From Mesorhizobium denitrificans (GTDB lineage: Bacteria; Pseudomonadota; Alphaproteobacteria; Rhizobiales; Rhizobiaceae), in NCBI RefSeq assembly GCF_003403035.1, contig NZ_QURN01000004.1:248001-312000 (forward strand): 64,000 nucleotides of DNA, read 5' to 3'. The position numbers and the translations under genes were made by a program. Shown here one piece after another: positions 20,157 through 29,545 of the stretch. The notes below the pieces were generated by a model. It did not search any database and was not told where the DNA came from. It was given only the letters and a program-made list of their open reading frames with translations. How positions within the stretch are numbered: the first letter of the stretch is position 1; each line of letters opens with the position of its first letter.

Positions 20157-20961
20157 TCGCAACAGCTCCGCACCGATTGCGCTCAAGATTGCTGCGGCTG
20201 CGGGATTGCTTTTCCTGCATATTCCGCTGCTGCTGATCTTTGTCTATGCCTTCACGACCGAGGAAAAGAGCTATCAGTGGCCGCCCCCTGGCTTAACCGC
20301 CAAATGGTTCGCGGTGACATGGAACAGGCCAGACGTATGGGAAGCGCTGGCGCTTTCGCTGAAGGTCGCGGCCATCTCCACGCTGATTGCCATCATCCTC
20401 GGCACGCTGTGCGCCGCAGCCGTGAGTCGGTCGAAGTTCTTCGGACGTGAGACGATCTCGCTTCTGGTAATTCTGCCGATTGCGCTGCCTGGAATCATTA
20501 CCGGTATATCGCTGCGTTCGGCGTTCAGCCTGATGAACATTCCATTCTCGACATGGACCATTGTGCTGGGCCACGCGACCTTCTGCATCGTGGTCGTTTA
20601 CAACAATGCGGTTGCGCGGTTCCGGCGCACATCCGGCTCTATGATCGAGGCGTCCTACGATCTTGGTGCCGATGGCTTCCAGACGTTCCGCCATATCGTG
20701 CTCCCCAATATCGGCACCGCGCTCCTCGCGGGCGGAATGCTCGCCTTCGCGCTTTCCTTCGACGAAGTGATCGTCACGACCTTCACCGCGGGTCAGCAGC
20801 AGACACTGCCGATCTGGATGCTTGAGGAATTGGTGCGGCCGCGCCAGCGCCCAGTCACGAATGTCGTGGCGATGGTTGTTGTGCTGGTGACGCTCTTGCC
20901 AATTCTTGCCGCCTACTACCTGACACGGGACGGTGACCAAACCGCCGGTTCCGGCAAATAA
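20146..20961 (+). CDS. Polyamine-type ABC transporter permease 2 (PotC/YdcV-like)
   Basis: A 271-residue inner-membrane permease with about six helices. The EAA loop is [23 protein letters not shown], and the PotC-like start [11 protein letters not shown] is visible. It partners the preceding permease. It begins inside the previous gene and ends 20 bp before the aldehyde dehydrogenase start, in keeping with one operon. Confidence 0.9.
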   Translation: MRSDRNSSAPIALKIAAAAGLLFLHIPLLLIFVYAFTTEEKSYQWPPPGLTAKWFAVTWNRPDVWEALALSLKVAAISTLIAIILGTLCAAAVSRSKFFGRETISLLVILPIALPGIITGISLRSAFSLMNIPFSTWTIVLGHATFCIVVVYNNAVARFRRTSGSMIEASYDLGADGFQTFRHIVLPNIGTALLAGGMLAFALSFDEVIVTTFTAGQQQTLPIWMLEELVRPRQRPVTNVVAMVVVLVTLLPILAAYYLTRDGDQTAGSGK

Positions 20962-20981
20962 GAATGAAAAGGGAGTTCCGC

Positions 20982-22409
20982 ATGTTCAATGAAATGCTGA
21001 TTGGCTCGAAATTCGAAATCGGGACCGAAACCGAGGAACCCATTCTGAACCCGAAGACCGGCGAAAAGATTCTGGGAATGCCGGAAGCTTCGCCCGCCCA
21101 GATAGAGGCAGCGGTGGCTGCTGCGGAAAAGGCCTTCGCAAGCTGGTCGCGGACGACGCCAGCGCAGCGCTCCGGCTATCTTTTGCAGATAGCGGATCGT
21201 ATCGAACAAGAAGCAGAAGAGTTTGCAAAGCTCGAAGCGCTGAATTGCGGCAAGCCAATTAATGCCGCTCTGAACGACGAGATACCCGCAATCGTCGATT
21301 GCTATCGTTTCTTCGCAGGTGCGGTGCGCACATTGCCGGGCGTGGTCGCGGGTGAATATTTGCCGGGCTTCACCTCCATGATCCGGCGCGATCCGATCGG
21401 CATCGTGGCCTCTATCGCGCCCTGGAACTATCCGCTGATGATGATGGCGTGGAAGCTCGCGCCTGCAATTGCCGGTGGCAATACGGTTGTGTTCAAGCCG
21501 TCCGAGCAGACCCCGCTGACCGCACTCAAACTGGCGAAGATTTTGGCTGACGTGCTGCCCGAAGGCGTTGTGAACGTCATTCTCGGGCGCGGCGAAAGCG
21601 TTGGCAACGCGCTGATCAATCATCCGAAGATCAATATGATCTCGATTACTGGCGATGTGGCGACCGGCAAGAAAGTGATGCAAGCTGCATCCAAGACCGT
21701 GAAGCGCACGCATCTGGAACTTGGCGGCAAGGCCCCGGTGATCGTGTTTGATGATGCCGATCTGGAAAGCGTTGTGAGCGGCTTGCGGGCGTTCGGCTAC
21801 TATAATGCCGGACAGGATTGCACAGCGGCATGCCGTATTTATGCGGGCAAGAAGATCTACGAAAAGCTCGTGGCCGAGCTTTCATCCGCCGTTTCGACAA
21901 TCAAGTTTGATCAGAACGACGATACCGAAAACGAGATCGGGCCATTGATCTCCCGACGCCAGCGTGACCGCGTCGCGAGTTTCGTGGAGCGCGCTGCCGA
22001 GTTGAAGCACATTGAGATAACAACCGGCGGAAAGCCGGGCGCAGGCAATGGCTTCTTCTATGAGCCAACGGTGGTGGCAGGCGCCACACAGGACGACGAG
22101 ATCGTGCGGCGTGAGGTGTTTGGGCCGGTTGTGTCGGTAACGCGCTTCTCGGATGTCGATGAGGCTGTCGCATGGGCGAACGACAGCGATTATGGCCTCG
22201 CCTCCTCGGTGTGGACCAAGGATGTGGGCCGTGCGATGGCAACGGCCGCAAGGCTTCAATATGGCTGCACCTGGATCAACACGCATTTCATGCTGACCAA
22301 TGAAATGCCGCATGGCGGCGTAAAGCAGTCCGGTTATGGCAAGGACATGTCGCTCTACGCGATAGAAGACTACACGGCAGTGCGACACGTCATGGTCGCC
22401 CACGGATAA
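20982..22409 (+). CDS. patD: Gamma-aminobutyraldehyde dehydrogenase-like aldehyde dehydrogenase
   Basis: A 475-residue NAD-dependent aldehyde dehydrogenase. Catalytic features are [32 protein letters not shown] and the cysteine motif [11 protein letters not shown]. Sequence style and location after a ydcSTUV-like transporter point to the YdcW/PatD group, which oxidises 4-aminobutanal from putrescine to GABA. Start ATG 20982 follows AAGGGAG; the in-frame ATG at 20964 lacks such a site. No putrescine aminotransferase lies in the window, so the preceding step must be encoded elsewhere. Confidence 0.82.
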   Translation: MFNEMLIGSKFEIGTETEEPILNPKTGEKILGMPEASPAQIEAAVAAAEKAFASWSRTTPAQRSGYLLQIADRIEQEAEEFAKLEALNCGKPINAALNDEIPAIVDCYRFFAGAVRTLPGVVAGEYLPGFTSMIRRDPIGIVASIAPWNYPLMMMAWKLAPAIAGGNTVVFKPSEQTPLTALKLAKILADVLPEGVVNVILGRGESVGNALINHPKINMISITGDVATGKKVMQAASKTVKRTHLELGGKAPVIVFDDADLESVVSGLRAFGYYNAGQDCTAACRIYAGKKIYEKLVAELSSAVSTIKFDQNDDTENEIGPLISRRQRDRVASFVERAAELKHIEITTGGKPGAGNGFFYEPTVVAGATQDDEIVRREVFGPVVSVTRFSDVDEAVAWANDSDYGLASSVWTKDVGRAMATAARLQYGCTWINTHFMLTNEMPHGGVKQSGYGKDMSLYAIEDYTAVRHVMVAHG

Positions 22410-22425
22410 GGCCGTAAGCTGATTT

Positions 22426-22455
22426 ATGCAGGCGGGGCGAATGTTCCGCCTGCAT
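22426..22455 (+). terminator. Hairpin after the polyamine-type operon
   Basis: A perfect 10-bp stem, ATGCAGGCGG (22426-22435) with CCGCCTGCAT (22446-22455), and a 10-nt loop, 16 bp after the dehydrogenase stop. No U-tract follows, so it may act with Rho or as an mRNA 3' stabiliser. Confidence 0.5.
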
Positions 22456-22500
22456 GGCATGCTGCCATGCGACACTCCGACCCTGTGCCGCCTTTACGCT

Positions 22501-22529
22501 TTGACCAAGCGCACAAAGCTTCATAGACT
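22501..22529 (+). promoter_or_regulatory. Putative sigma-70 promoter for cioAB
   Basis: TTGACC (22501-22506), a 17-base spacer, then TAGACT (22524-22529). It is 31 bp before the cioA start and upstream of its AGGAG ribosome site. Confidence 0.45.
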
Positions 22530-22559
22530 TGGCGGTGAGGTTACAGGAGCGCGTTTCCA

Positions 22560-23918
22560 ATGGACCCGGTGATACTATCGCGCATGCAGTTTGCTGCGAA
22601 CATGTCGTTCCACATCCTGTTTCCGACTATCACGATAGCGCTTGGCTGGGTGCTGCTTTTCTTCAAGCTCCGATACAACGCCACCCATGACGCCGCATGG
22701 ATGCGAGCCTATTTCACGTGGGTGAAGGTGTTCGCGCTTTCATTCGCAATCGGCGTTGTTTCGGGCGTGACGATGAGTTTCCAGTTTGGAACGAATTGGC
22801 CCGGCTTCATGGAGCGCGTTGGCAATATCGCCGGACCACTGCTGGCGTATGAGGTTCTAACCGCATTCTTCCTCGAGGCTGTTTTTCTAGGGATCATGCT
22901 GTTCGGATTTCGCCGTGTGCCGAACAAGGTGCACACGCTGGCCACGCTGTTGGTGGCGTTTGGCACTACGATGTCCGCATTTTGGATTTTGGCGCTGAAC
23001 TCATGGATGCAGACACCCACTGGATTTGAGATCAGAGACGGTGTTGCCCATGCCACCGATTGGTGGGCGGTGGTGTTGAATCCATCGTTTCCCTACCGGC
23101 TGGCTCATATGCTGCTGGCATCGGGGCTGACCGTTTGCTTCCTGATCGCGGGCATCTCGGCGCTGAGATACCTTGCCGGCGACCGCTCCGAATCCATGAT
23201 GAAAGCGCTTCGCACAGGCATATTTACAGGCGCGATCCTGATCCCGATCCAGATATTCGCGGGCGACCAGCACGGACTTAACACGCTGGAGCACCAGCCG
23301 CAGAAGATTGCTGCGATGGAGGCCAATTGGAAAACGGGGCCGAACGTACCGCTAATTCTTTTTGCTTGGCCTGATGAGGCAGCAAAAGAAAATCACTTTG
23401 AACTTGCAATACCGGATGGTGCGAGCCTTATTTTGCGACACGAAGCCGATGGCGTAGTGCCGGGACTTGATCAGTTCGAGGGCAATCATCCGCCTGTGCT
23501 GCCGGTATTCTGGGGCTTCCGCATCATGGTTGGAACCGGCTTGCTGATGCTGTTCTTTTCGTGGGTTGGCTCGTTCTATCTGTGGCGTCGCGATAGCATT
23601 CCAAACTGGTTGGCCTACCCGTTGGTTCCGATGGCGCTTTCGGGTTGGCTCGCAACACTTGCGGGGTGGTACACCACAGAAATTGGGCGCCAGCCTTGGC
23701 TTGTCACAGGTGTTCTACGTACTGAAGACGCCGTAGGCAGCGTGGCCGCGAGCCATGTTGCGACAACGCTGGTGGTCTACCTGTTGCTCTATGCGGCATT
23801 GCTCGCGAGCTATCTCGGAGTCCTGATTCATTTGGCGCTCAAGGCAGCCAAGGAAGGCGACACCGCACCACTTCCCGCAGTGTTGGAGCAGCCTCTCGCG
23901 CAGCCGGTAGCCGAATAG
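22560..23918 (+). CDS. cioA: Cytochrome bd-type (cyanide-insensitive) quinol oxidase subunit I
   Basis: A 452-residue inner-membrane protein with about nine helices. It oxidises quinol and carries the b and d haems. Conserved features are His18 in MSFHILFP, GTNWPGF, the helix PYRLAHMLLAS with a haem ligand histidine, the quinol-loop GDQHG, FWGFRIMVG with the haem b558 methionine, and AGWYTTEIGRQPW. It is about 70 residues shorter than E. coli CydA, fitting the short Q-loop of the CIO subgroup. AGGAG precedes ATG 22560. cioB follows after 18 bp. Confidence 0.93.
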   Translation: MDPVILSRMQFAANMSFHILFPTITIALGWVLLFFKLRYNATHDAAWMRAYFTWVKVFALSFAIGVVSGVTMSFQFGTNWPGFMERVGNIAGPLLAYEVLTAFFLEAVFLGIMLFGFRRVPNKVHTLATLLVAFGTTMSAFWILALNSWMQTPTGFEIRDGVAHATDWWAVVLNPSFPYRLAHMLLASGLTVCFLIAGISALRYLAGDRSESMMKALRTGIFTGAILIPIQIFAGDQHGLNTLEHQPQKIAAMEANWKTGPNVPLILFAWPDEAAKENHFELAIPDGASLILRHEADGVVPGLDQFEGNHPPVLPVFWGFRIMVGTGLLMLFFSWVGSFYLWRRDSIPNWLAYPLVPMALSGWLATLAGWYTTEIGRQPWLVTGVLRTEDAVGSVAASHVATTLVVYLLLYAALLASYLGVLIHLALKAAKEGDTAPLPAVLEQPLAQPVAE

Positions 23919-23936
23919 CCTCAAAGGAAAAGCGCC

Positions 23937-24941
23937 ATGACAATAGATTGGCCCACACTCCTGCCCCTTATTGCAGCGACTCTCATGGGCGTAGCGATCC
24001 TGATCTACGTCATTCTCGACGGGTTCGACCTCGGAATTGGCATTCTGTTTTCTGTTGCGAATGGCAAAGAACAGGACCTGATGATTTCAGCTATCGGTCC
24101 CTTCTGGGATGCAAATGAGACTTGGCTTGTTCTGGCCGTGGGGTTGCTGCTCGTTGCGTTTCCAATCGCGCACGGAACAATCCTCACGGCACTCTACATA
24201 CCGGTATTTTTCCTGCTCGTCGGTCTGATCTTGCGCGGAGTTGCGTTCGATTTCCGCGCCAAGGTTCCCGCGGGTCACAAGCAACGGTGGAACAGGTTGT
24301 TTTTCCTCGGCTCGCTAACGGCGTCCCTCGCACAGGGCTACATGCTGGGTGTTTATGTGCTCGGCTTGCGCACTGGAATGCTGGCGTTCCTTTTTGGAGC
24401 TTTGGTTGCCCTGTGCCTGGCTGCAGCCTATGTCGCGATGGGCGCGGCATGGTTGATCTACAAGACAGAAGGTGAACTGCAGAAAAAGGCCGTGCTTTGG
24501 CTGCGCTCGGCGCTCGCGTTCACTGTCATCGGCATGGGCGCTGTCTCGCTGGCCACGCCGCTCGCCAGCCCGCGCATATTCGAGCGCTGGTTCCTGTTTC
24601 CGGAAATAATCTACCTGTCGCCCCTGCCGATCCTCTCGGCCGCGCTATTCTTCATTCTTTGGCGCAAGACATTCAGCCTGCCAAGCCATGACGGGCGGCA
24701 CGAACTCATGCCGTTCCTGATGCTTGCGGCGATATTCGCGCTGGGCTTCATGGGGCTTGCGTGGTCCTTTTATCCCTATGTCGTGCCGGAACGAATGACG
24801 ATCTGGGAGGCTGCATCGGCGACCGAAAGTCTGGCGATTATTCTGGCAGGCACGGCAGTCGTTTTGCCGATTATCCTGATCTATTCGTTTTATGCCTACC
24901 GCGTTTTCGGCGGGAAGGCTGGTGATTTGACATATGATTGA
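23937..24941 (+). CDS. cioB: Cytochrome bd-type quinol oxidase subunit II
   Basis: A 334-residue inner-membrane protein with about eight helices, partner of CioA. The N-terminal pattern ILDGFDLGIGIL, then GPFWDANETWLV and FRAKVPAGHKQRW, is diagnostic. AAGGAAA precedes ATG 23937. No CydX-like small subunit and no cydDC assembly genes are seen next to it. A bidirectional hairpin follows the stop. Confidence 0.93.
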   Translation: MTIDWPTLLPLIAATLMGVAILIYVILDGFDLGIGILFSVANGKEQDLMISAIGPFWDANETWLVLAVGLLLVAFPIAHGTILTALYIPVFFLLVGLILRGVAFDFRAKVPAGHKQRWNRLFFLGSLTASLAQGYMLGVYVLGLRTGMLAFLFGALVALCLAAAYVAMGAAWLIYKTEGELQKKAVLWLRSALAFTVIGMGAVSLATPLASPRIFERWFLFPEIIYLSPLPILSAALFFILWRKTFSLPSHDGRHELMPFLMLAAIFALGFMGLAWSFYPYVVPERMTIWEAASATESLAIILAGTAVVLPIILIYSFYAYRVFGGKAGDLTYD

Positions 24942-24951
24942 GGTGCAAGAA

Positions 24952-24977
24952 AAAGGCCGCCCTGACGGACGGCCTTT
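24952..24977. terminator. Bidirectional terminator between cioB and the TadG-like gene
   Basis: AAAGGCCG (24952-24959) pairs with CGGCCTTT (24970-24977), loop 10 nt. On the minus strand it is followed by a run of five T, and the convergent genes end on either side. Confidence 0.75.
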
Positions 24978-25000
24978 CGCGTCCTTTTTCGGCTTTTGCC

Positions 25001-26080
25001 TTATTGGGTCAAACGAATACCTGTCGTCTTTTGCGAGTAATCGCACTTGCCGGTGACTTTGTAATAGAAGTCGGCGTTATTGACCGGCGCCGGCAGCGCA
25101 TTACCGCCGTCCTCCCATGCCTGACTGCTGACCTGCCCGCAGGGAACCGCTGAGAAGATATCAACCTTCTGGTTTTTCTTCACTTCGACCCCATCGAGAT
25201 ATAGATACTCGGACGTGGTGGTGTCGTCAGATCTGTATGTTTTCTTCGTGTCGTTCACATACATCTGCAGATAGAGATTATTCATCTTGCTGACGTCGAT
25301 CGCTGCGCCAGTTGCGCCACCATAAAAAGTGGTGACACACTTGGTCTCATATTTGGTGTTGCCCGACGTTTCCTGAATGATCTTGCCGGTATAGCCCGTC
25401 GTGAACTTCGTAGGATTGGTCGTAGTGCAGACTTCTTCCTGCACTTTGGTTTTGACTTCTTTGCCTTTTGCATCTTTCGTGACGGTATAAGCCGTGGTGG
25501 TGCCGTAGCCTTTCGGGCCACCCTTGCCATTATATGTATAGTCGATTTGCATCAGCTTTTCGTCAGCGTCGGTATCCTTGGCCCCGTACTGCTTGCCGTA
25601 GAGATACATAGCTTTGCTCCAGTATCCCGAAGCCGTATCCAGCGTGAATTTAGCCTCAGTTAGCTGTGGTGGCTTGCTGGCTGCTGCCTTTACCCTGACC
25701 GTGACATAATCGATCGTGGCCATCTTCATCAGAGATGTCGGTGCGCTATATGTGGCCGTCGCCGATGCGCTGGCCGCGCCGACATTGTCGATATTCATGG
25801 ACACCAAAGCCGCATTGCCTTTTCCGCCGCTCGCTGCGTAAACGGTTTGCAATTTGCTCGCGCGTTCCTCTTGAGTCGACGTTTTGGGCAGTGAAAGCAC
25901 TGCCAGCGTTGCCGCATCCAGCGAGGATTGCATTGTTGCGCGATGGTTCGTGGCGCGGCTGTAGTCAACCGCCATGCCAGCACCAAGCAACAATGGTACA
26001 GCACTCAATGCCATGACGACGGCAAAATTGCCGCCCTCTGAGCGGGCGAACCTGCTCAGTAATTTGCCTGAAAGTTTCAT
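25001..26080 (-). CDS. TadG-like pilus-assembly-related protein (secreted/anchored)
   Basis: A 359-residue protein with the N-terminal signature of TadE/TadG proteins: a basic start, GGNFAVVMALSAVPLLLGAGM as a membrane anchor (residues ~16-36), then VDYSRATNHRATMQSSLDAATLA. The remaining ~300 residues are rich in Thr, Lys and Tyr, contain four cysteines, and lack a recognisable von Willebrand A domain. TadG proteins are associated with Flp pili, but no tad, cpa or flp gene is near, so this is an orphan and may be an envelope protein of other use. GGAG precedes ATG 26080. Its function remains unknown. Confidence 0.7.
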   Translation of the reverse strand: MKLSGKLLSRFARSEGGNFAVVMALSAVPLLLGAGMAVDYSRATNHRATMQSSLDAATLAVLSLPKTSTQEERASKLQTVYAASGGKGNAALVSMNIDNVGAASASATATYSAPTSLMKMATIDYVTVRVKAAASKPPQLTEAKFTLDTASGYWSKAMYLYGKQYGAKDTDADEKLMQIDYTYNGKGGPKGYGTTTAYTVTKDAKGKEVKTKVQEEVCTTTNPTKFTTGYTGKIIQETSGNTKYETKCVTTFYGGATGAAIDVSKMNNLYLQMYVNDTKKTYRSDDTTTSEYLYLDGVEVKKNQKVDIFSAVPCGQVSSQAWEDGGNALPAPVNNADFYYKVTGKCDYSQKTTGIRLTQ

Positions 26081-26181
26081 TTGCTCCGTCTCCGCCTATG
26101 CGGGACTCATAGCGCGCGAAACTGAAATGACGTTTAAGCTAATTCATTCAAATCGAAACGAAATCTCAGCGACCTGTTTAT

Positions 26182-27717
26182 TCAATCCATGTGTGCCGCT
26201 GCGGGTGCACCAGCCGAACGCGGAGCGGACGAGCGGCGCAGCAGGAAAACGAGAGGTACTGCGCATAGCGTCACGATCATCATCAGCTTGAAATCATTGA
26301 CATAAGAGATCATGGCAGATTGTTGATTCACGAGCTGATCAAGCTGGCTGAGAGTGGCCGGATCGCCTGTAATCGCCTTTGGCAGTGCAGCGGCGAGGTT
26401 CGGATTATAGGGTGTCAAACCGGCCGATAACTCCGAATGGTTGATCTGTATGTTCCGCGTAAGGAGTACGGACACCACCGAAATGCCTATGGACGATCCG
26501 ACATTCCGAACAAGGGTGAAAAGGCTCGTTGCATCGCCGCGGAACCGCGCGTCGAGTGTTGAGAACGCCAGCGTTGAAAGCGGCACGAATACCAGCCCCA
26601 GACCCAGGCCCTGTACAATGCCTGAAACGATCACGGGCGTATCATTCATCTGAGGCGTGAAATTGGTCATCATTTGCAGCGACCACGCTGTCAGCAGAAG
26701 ACCCGTCAACACGAGCGCACGCGGATCTACAATGCGTACGAGCCGACCCACAAGCAGCATCGAGATCATTGTGCCGACGCCGCGCGGCGCCATGACAATG
26801 CCGGTAAGCGTTGTCGAGTGGTTGAACAGATTGCCAAGCATCGGCGGCAGCAGCGCGAGGCCGGAAAGCAAGATTACGCCAACAATGAAGATGAACAGGA
26901 GGCAGATTACGAAATTCCAGTCCGCGAACAACGCCTTGTCCATGAAGGTATGTTCACCCGTTGCAATGTGAACGACGAAAACCCAGAAACCGGTAATAGC
27001 AAGACCAAGCTCGATCCAGATCTCCATCGAGGAAAACCAATCGACTTCAGCACCACGATCCAGCATCAACTGAAGCGCGCCGACGCCGAGCGAGAGCATG
27101 GCGAAGCCGAAGAAATCCAGGCTGCGACGACGCAGCGGGAACTTGGGCAGGTAAGCGGCAGAGCCGAGAAACGCCAATATGCCCACCGGCAGATTGATGA
27201 AGAACACCCAGCGCCAATTGGCGGTTTCGGTGAGCCAGCCCCCCAAAGTAGGGCCGATAATGGGGCCGACCATGATGCCTGCGCCCCAAATCGCCATCGC
27301 TGAGCCTTGACGCTCTCGCGGATTGATGTCGAGCAGTATCGTTTGCGACAATGGCACGATGGCCGCGCCGAATACGCCTTGCACCAGCCGGAAAAAGACC
27401 ATCGCTTCGAGGTTCCACGCGAGGCCGCAGAGCATCGACGTAATGGTGAAGCCGACGATGGAAATCAGAAAAAGCTCACGCCGGCCGACCCGGTCCGACA
27501 GCCAACCCGTAACAGGCGTCATGATGGCGGCGGCGACGATGTAGGATGTCAGGACCCAGTTGATGGTGTCCTGCGATGCGCCCAAATCGCCTGTCATGGT
27601 TGGCAGGGCGACATTGGCGATTGTCGTGTCCAGCACCTGCATCACCGTCGCGAGCATGATCGAAACGGTGATGAGTGCGCGATGCGGCACGTTGGTGTGA
27701 GATTCAGGCGTGCTCAT
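26182..27717 (-). CDS. emrB: DHA2-family (EmrB/QacA) multidrug efflux MFS transporter
   Basis: A 511-residue inner-membrane antiporter with about 14 predicted helices. Motif DTTIANVALPTM lies in helix 1, SDRVGRRELFL is the MFS loop 2-3 motif, and GPIIGPTLGGWL is the antiporter motif C. It should act with the EmrA-like adaptor directly upstream and an outer-membrane channel encoded elsewhere. ATG 27717 is 31 bp after the emrA stop. The region 26081-26181 downstream holds the start region of the TadG-like gene and no other gene. Confidence 0.93.
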   Translation of the reverse strand: MSTPESHTNVPHRALITVSIMLATVMQVLDTTIANVALPTMTGDLGASQDTINWVLTSYIVAAAIMTPVTGWLSDRVGRRELFLISIVGFTITSMLCGLAWNLEAMVFFRLVQGVFGAAIVPLSQTILLDINPRERQGSAMAIWGAGIMVGPIIGPTLGGWLTETANWRWVFFINLPVGILAFLGSAAYLPKFPLRRRSLDFFGFAMLSLGVGALQLMLDRGAEVDWFSSMEIWIELGLAITGFWVFVVHIATGEHTFMDKALFADWNFVICLLFIFIVGVILLSGLALLPPMLGNLFNHSTTLTGIVMAPRGVGTMISMLLVGRLVRIVDPRALVLTGLLLTAWSLQMMTNFTPQMNDTPVIVSGIVQGLGLGLVFVPLSTLAFSTLDARFRGDATSLFTLVRNVGSSIGISVVSVLLTRNIQINHSELSAGLTPYNPNLAAALPKAITGDPATLSQLDQLVNQQSAMISYVNDFKLMMIVTLCAVPLVFLLRRSSAPRSAGAPAAAHMD

Positions 27718-27748
27718 GATTGCACTCGCGCGGGATTGCCGCTGCTAA

Positions 27749-28924
27749 TTATTCACCGGCGAAGGCAGAGCCGAACAGGCTGGCGAAGCCGCGCGCTTTA
27801 CCCGTATCGACCGTTACCGTGGCGCTCATGCCCGAGCGCAACAGCAGATCGGCATCAGAAGATTCCACTTTGAGCCGCACAGGAATGCGCTGCGTAACTT
27901 TCACCCAATTGCCAGTCGCATTCTGGGCGGGAAGAATCGAAAATTCAGCACCCGTACCTGCGCCGATGGAGTCGACGACGGCCTTGAGGGGCTTGTTCGG
28001 AAAGGTGTCGAGAGTGATCTCTGCTTCCTGACCGACTTTCATATGGGTGAGCTGCGTTTCCTTGAAATTGGCGTCAACCCACGTGTCGCCTGTTTCGACC
28101 AAGGTGAACAGCGGCGTGCCAATGGTGACAAACTGACCCGGCTTAATAGATGCAGCCTGATAGACTACGCCGTCACCCGCAGCTTTGATTGTGGCCTGCG
28201 AAAGGTTGAACAGAGCCTTGTCGCGTTCGGCCAATGCGGCAAGCACGGTTGGGTGCTTGTCGGTCTCAATATCAGAGCTTCCGCCAAGAGCGGCAAGTGC
28301 GCCGGCGACCTGCTCTTTGGCCGATGATAATTCTTCATTTGCCTTGATGAGATCCCGACGAGCGGAATCCAGCGCCGCGGCTGTTCCAACGCCTTTCCTG
28401 GTCAACTCTGACTGCCGATCCAACTCGGACTGGAAGTATTTGACTTCCTCTTCGGACACACGCTGGCTGGCGATAGCCTGACTGTAAGCGGCGCGAAGCT
28501 CTTCAACCTTCAGGCGCGCCGCCCCAAGGGAGGCATCAGCCTGCGCCAAAGCGATCCGATACGGCTCCTGGTCGATCACGAAGAGCGTTTCGCCCTGCTT
28601 GACGGTCTGGTTTTCCTGAATGTCGACCTGAACGATGCGGCCAGCAACTTCGGAGGTTACGGCGATACGCGCCTGCCGAAGATTGGCGTTCTCGGTTTCT
28701 TCATAGCGACCGCCAGTAACCCAGACATAGGTTCCGCCTACCAGCAAAAGGGCAGGAACAAGTGCCATCAGCGCAAAACGACGGCTGCGCTTGCGTGGTG
28801 CGGGTTTAAGTTCCACTGCCGGCTCCGTGACTTTGGAAGCGGGCGCAGGAGCTTCTTGTTGAGGTTGAGGAAATTGCTTCACTTCCGCCTCAGCGCGTTC
28901 GTTGGTGTTTGCTGCGCTCGACAT
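27749..28924 (-). CDS. emrA: EmrA-like HlyD-family periplasmic adaptor
   Basis: A 391-residue membrane fusion protein. A short proline-rich cytoplasmic part is followed by one membrane helix (FALMALVPALLLVGGTYVWV, near residues 50-70). The lipoyl halves are split by a coiled coil (SLGAARLKVEELRAAYSQAIAS onward), and the barrel region contains IKPGQFVTIGTPLFTLVE. It links EmrB to an outer-membrane channel. Its ATG is one base beyond the marR stop. Confidence 0.93.
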   Translation of the reverse strand: MSSAANTNERAEAEVKQFPQPQQEAPAPASKVTEPAVELKPAPRKRSRRFALMALVPALLLVGGTYVWVTGGRYEETENANLRQARIAVTSEVAGRIVQVDIQENQTVKQGETLFVIDQEPYRIALAQADASLGAARLKVEELRAAYSQAIASQRVSEEEVKYFQSELDRQSELTRKGVGTAAALDSARRDLIKANEELSSAKEQVAGALAALGGSSDIETDKHPTVLAALAERDKALFNLSQATIKAAGDGVVYQAASIKPGQFVTIGTPLFTLVETGDTWVDANFKETQLTHMKVGQEAEITLDTFPNKPLKAVVDSIGAGTGAEFSILPAQNATGNWVKVTQRIPVRLKVESSDADLLLRSGMSATVTVDTGKARGFASLFGSAFAGE

Positions 28925-28925
28925 T

Positions 28926-29414
28926 TCAGGCTGCCTTTTCAGTATCTTTGAGGGCGGCGGCCATCCGGTCGTCGTCGCTGAGATTGCTTATGATCGTTTT
29001 GAGCGCGCTTATGGTGGTCCGTCGCTCATCAGCGGAAAGCCCGTTCAGTGCATAATCGAACACTTGAGCTGCCATGCCGCGCATTTGGTTGAAGATCGCT
29101 CTGCTTTTCTCGGTCAGATAGATCGTACGAACGCGGCGATCCGACATATCGTTCCGTCGTTCGATCCAGCCACCTTCTTCCATGCGATCAATCAGCCGGG
29201 ATACGCTGATTGGCTCGATTTCAAGAAGCTCGGCAAGACGTGCTTGTGCGATGCCCTCTTCCTTGAAAACGCGGACGAGCAGTCTCCACTGCGCCGCCGA
29301 TAATCCATAGCAACTGGCGCGCGTCTCAAACCGCTTGCGCAACAAGCGGGACGCGTCGTGAAGAAGAAATCCGACACGGTCGGTTTCGTCAGGCTGATGG
29401 GTCAGGTCACTCAT
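28926..29414 (-). CDS. MarR-family transcriptional regulator
   Basis: A protein of about 162 residues with a winged helix: GLSAAQWRLLVRVF, then ARLAELLEIEPISVSRLIDRMEEGG and the wing ERRNDMSDRRVRTIYLT. It probably represses itself and emrAB and is released by drug-like ligands. Two ATGs are possible, 29423 and 29414. A TATAAT box at 29431-29426 lies so close that transcription would begin near 29419, so 29414 is preferred with an almost leaderless mRNA; no ribosome site is visible for either. First gene of marR-emrA-emrB. Confidence 0.88.
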   Translation of the reverse strand: MSDLTHQPDETDRVGFLLHDASRLLRKRFETRASCYGLSAAQWRLLVRVFKEEGIAQARLAELLEIEPISVSRLIDRMEEGGWIERRNDMSDRRVRTIYLTEKSRAIFNQMRGMAAQVFDYALNGLSADERRTTISALKTIISNLSDDDRMAAALKDTEKAA

Positions 29415-29425
29415 AAGCGCCATAT

Positions 29426-29441
29426 ATTATAAGCATGCTTA
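29426..29441 (-). promoter_or_regulatory. Promoter -10 box and palindromic MarR operator candidate
   Basis: The perfect 12-bp palindrome TAAGCATGCTTA (29430-29441) overlaps a consensus TATAAT reading on the minus strand at 29431-29426. A bound dimer would block the promoter of marR-emrAB. No other palindrome of this quality was noticed in this intergenic space. Confidence 0.6.
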
Positions 29442-29545
29442 CTATTTCAAGAGGGATTCTTTTGCGGTGCAAAAAATTATTGCAGCGTCGATCATGCCAC
29501 TCTGAAACCCTTCAATCGCGGGCCGAAATGCTCTAAAGCGCGGTT

